From the NCBI GenBank assembly GCA_937959375.1, contig CALGLS010000251.1:1-5671 (forward strand): 5,671 nucleotides of DNA, given 5' to 3'. This DNA is from an uncultured Saprospiraceae bacterium (lineage in GTDB: Bacteria > Bacteroidota > Bacteroidia > Chitinophagales > Saprospiraceae). The notes under the pieces were generated by a model that saw only the letters and a program-made list of their open reading frames with translations, did no database searches and had not been told where the DNA came from. Of this stretch, positions 5,093 through 5,671 are shown piece after piece. Position 1 is the stretch's first letter, and every line of letters begins with the position of its first letter. The position numbers and the translations under genes were made by a program.

Positions 5093-5671
5093 ATGGATCC
5101 GAACGAAAATATGAAACCTTTTAAGCTTGCTAGGCTTTGCGATTGCAAAGGTGATCTGTCTAAACGGTGGTTCGTTGAGTTCAATGTTTGGGACGAATCA
5201 AAGGGTAGGGTAGTGCGAAAACGTTACTATCAAATTAATACTTACAAGACAGAAGTGGAACGAAGGGCTGCGGCTAATCTTCAGATAAAAGAGATTAATG
5301 AACTGCTTAAAGGTGGTTATTATATCCGAAAAAATCTCGCAGGATCCCCAAGAGTAGAAGAGCCAAAAGTGGAGCTTGTTATTCATAGTATCAAGAAAGC
5401 ATTTGATCTGATCCTACAGATTGAAAAAGAAACGGTCCGCAAGAAATCTTATCAGAAAGGGGAATCCATTGTGAAAATTTTCCAAGAGTTTATAAAACCT
5501 AAGCTATATCTACATCAGCTAACAAGAGATGATTTGGTTAGGTATGGAGATCATTTGATTTTAACCCGTAAGGTCGGCTCTAAAACAAGAAACAACCATA
5601 TTGGCTTTCTGCGGAAATACTTCAATGAGATGTGTAGTAGAAATTGGCTATCAGTAAATCCTGCTGATGGT
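5093..5671 (+). CDS. Tyrosine recombinase/integrase, N-terminal part (runs off the right edge)
   Basis: The open frame covers 193 codons to the last base, so the gene is cut by the window and not broken. Residues about 26-76 (RWFVEFNVWDESKGRVVRKR, then IKEINELLKGG) resemble the arm-type DNA-binding domain of Bacteroidota integrases. Residues about 97-193 resemble the SAM-like core-binding domain, with the typical KTRNNHIGFLRKYFNEM followed by W185 and VNPADG. The catalytic domain with its R-H-R-Y residues would lie beyond the edge. ATG 5093 is the first start in frame; ATG 5111 (MKPFKLARL) is equally plausible given the promoter at 5081-5088. Its position beside tRNA-Ala, reading away, suggests that it integrates and excises an element extending to the right. 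Confidence 0.88.
   Translation, partial: MDPNENMKPFKLARLCDCKGDLSKRWFVEFNVWDESKGRVVRKRYYQINTYKTEVERRAAANLQIKEINELLKGGYYIRKNLAGSPRVEEPKVELVIHSIKKAFDLILQIEKETVRKKSYQKGESIVKIFQEFIKPKLYLHQLTRDDLVRYGDHLILTRKVGSKTRNNHIGFLRKYFNEMCSRNWLSVNPADG

Noticed and set aside
4933..5124. 63-codon plus frame starting inside the tRNA
   Set aside because: It overlaps the tRNA-Ala gene, its terminator and the integrase start in another frame.
5198..5386. 62-codon minus-strand open frame
   Set aside because: It lies antisense within the integrase coding sequence and has no independent support.

Overview
The window looks like chromosomal DNA of a Bacteroidota bacterium, probably a free-living or marine Cytophagales-type lineage (that finer placement is inference). 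The evidence is a large cell-surface protein ending in a type IX secretion sorting domain, a FISUMP-family protein, AT-rich gene-poor spacers, starts without Shine-Dalgarno sequences, and promoter-like sequences of the Bacteroidota TAnnTTTG type.

Layout from left to right: (1) Positions 1-57 hold the probable last 18 codons of a plus-strand gene, followed by a bidirectional terminator. (2) Positions 122-340 have no gene. (3) A minus-strand gene (2800 to 440, with its own terminator at 341-377) encodes a 786-residue exported modular protein: signal peptide, seven 24-residue leucine-rich-like repeats, four MopE-type metal-binding repeats, a GEVED domain, a fibronectin-like module and a type IX C-terminal sorting domain. 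(4) Positions 2801-3536 are an AT-rich spacer with degenerate repeats. (5) A plus-strand gene (3537-4148) encodes a 203-residue exported FISUMP-domain protein and ends at a strong terminator. (6) Positions 4208-4917 have no convincing protein gene but contain several well-formed hairpins. The best candidate there is an undescribed minus-strand small RNA of about 90 nt (4568 to about 4657), with a Bacteroidota-type promoter at one end and an intrinsic terminator at the other. (7) A tRNA-Ala(GGC) gene lies at 4918-4991. (8) The 5' part of a tyrosine recombinase gene starts 101 bp beyond the tRNA and runs off the right edge.

The right end has the classic form of an integrative element or genomic island inserted at the 3' end of a tRNA gene, with the integrase nearest the tRNA and reading into the element. 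The two exported proteins lie on opposite strands, back to back, and are separate transcription units; nothing shows that they act together. The most interesting unexplained signals are the candidate small RNA, the paired loss of cysteines in the middle metal-binding repeats, the duplicated 9-mer at the integrase promoter, and a possible branched RNA fold just upstream of the tRNA.
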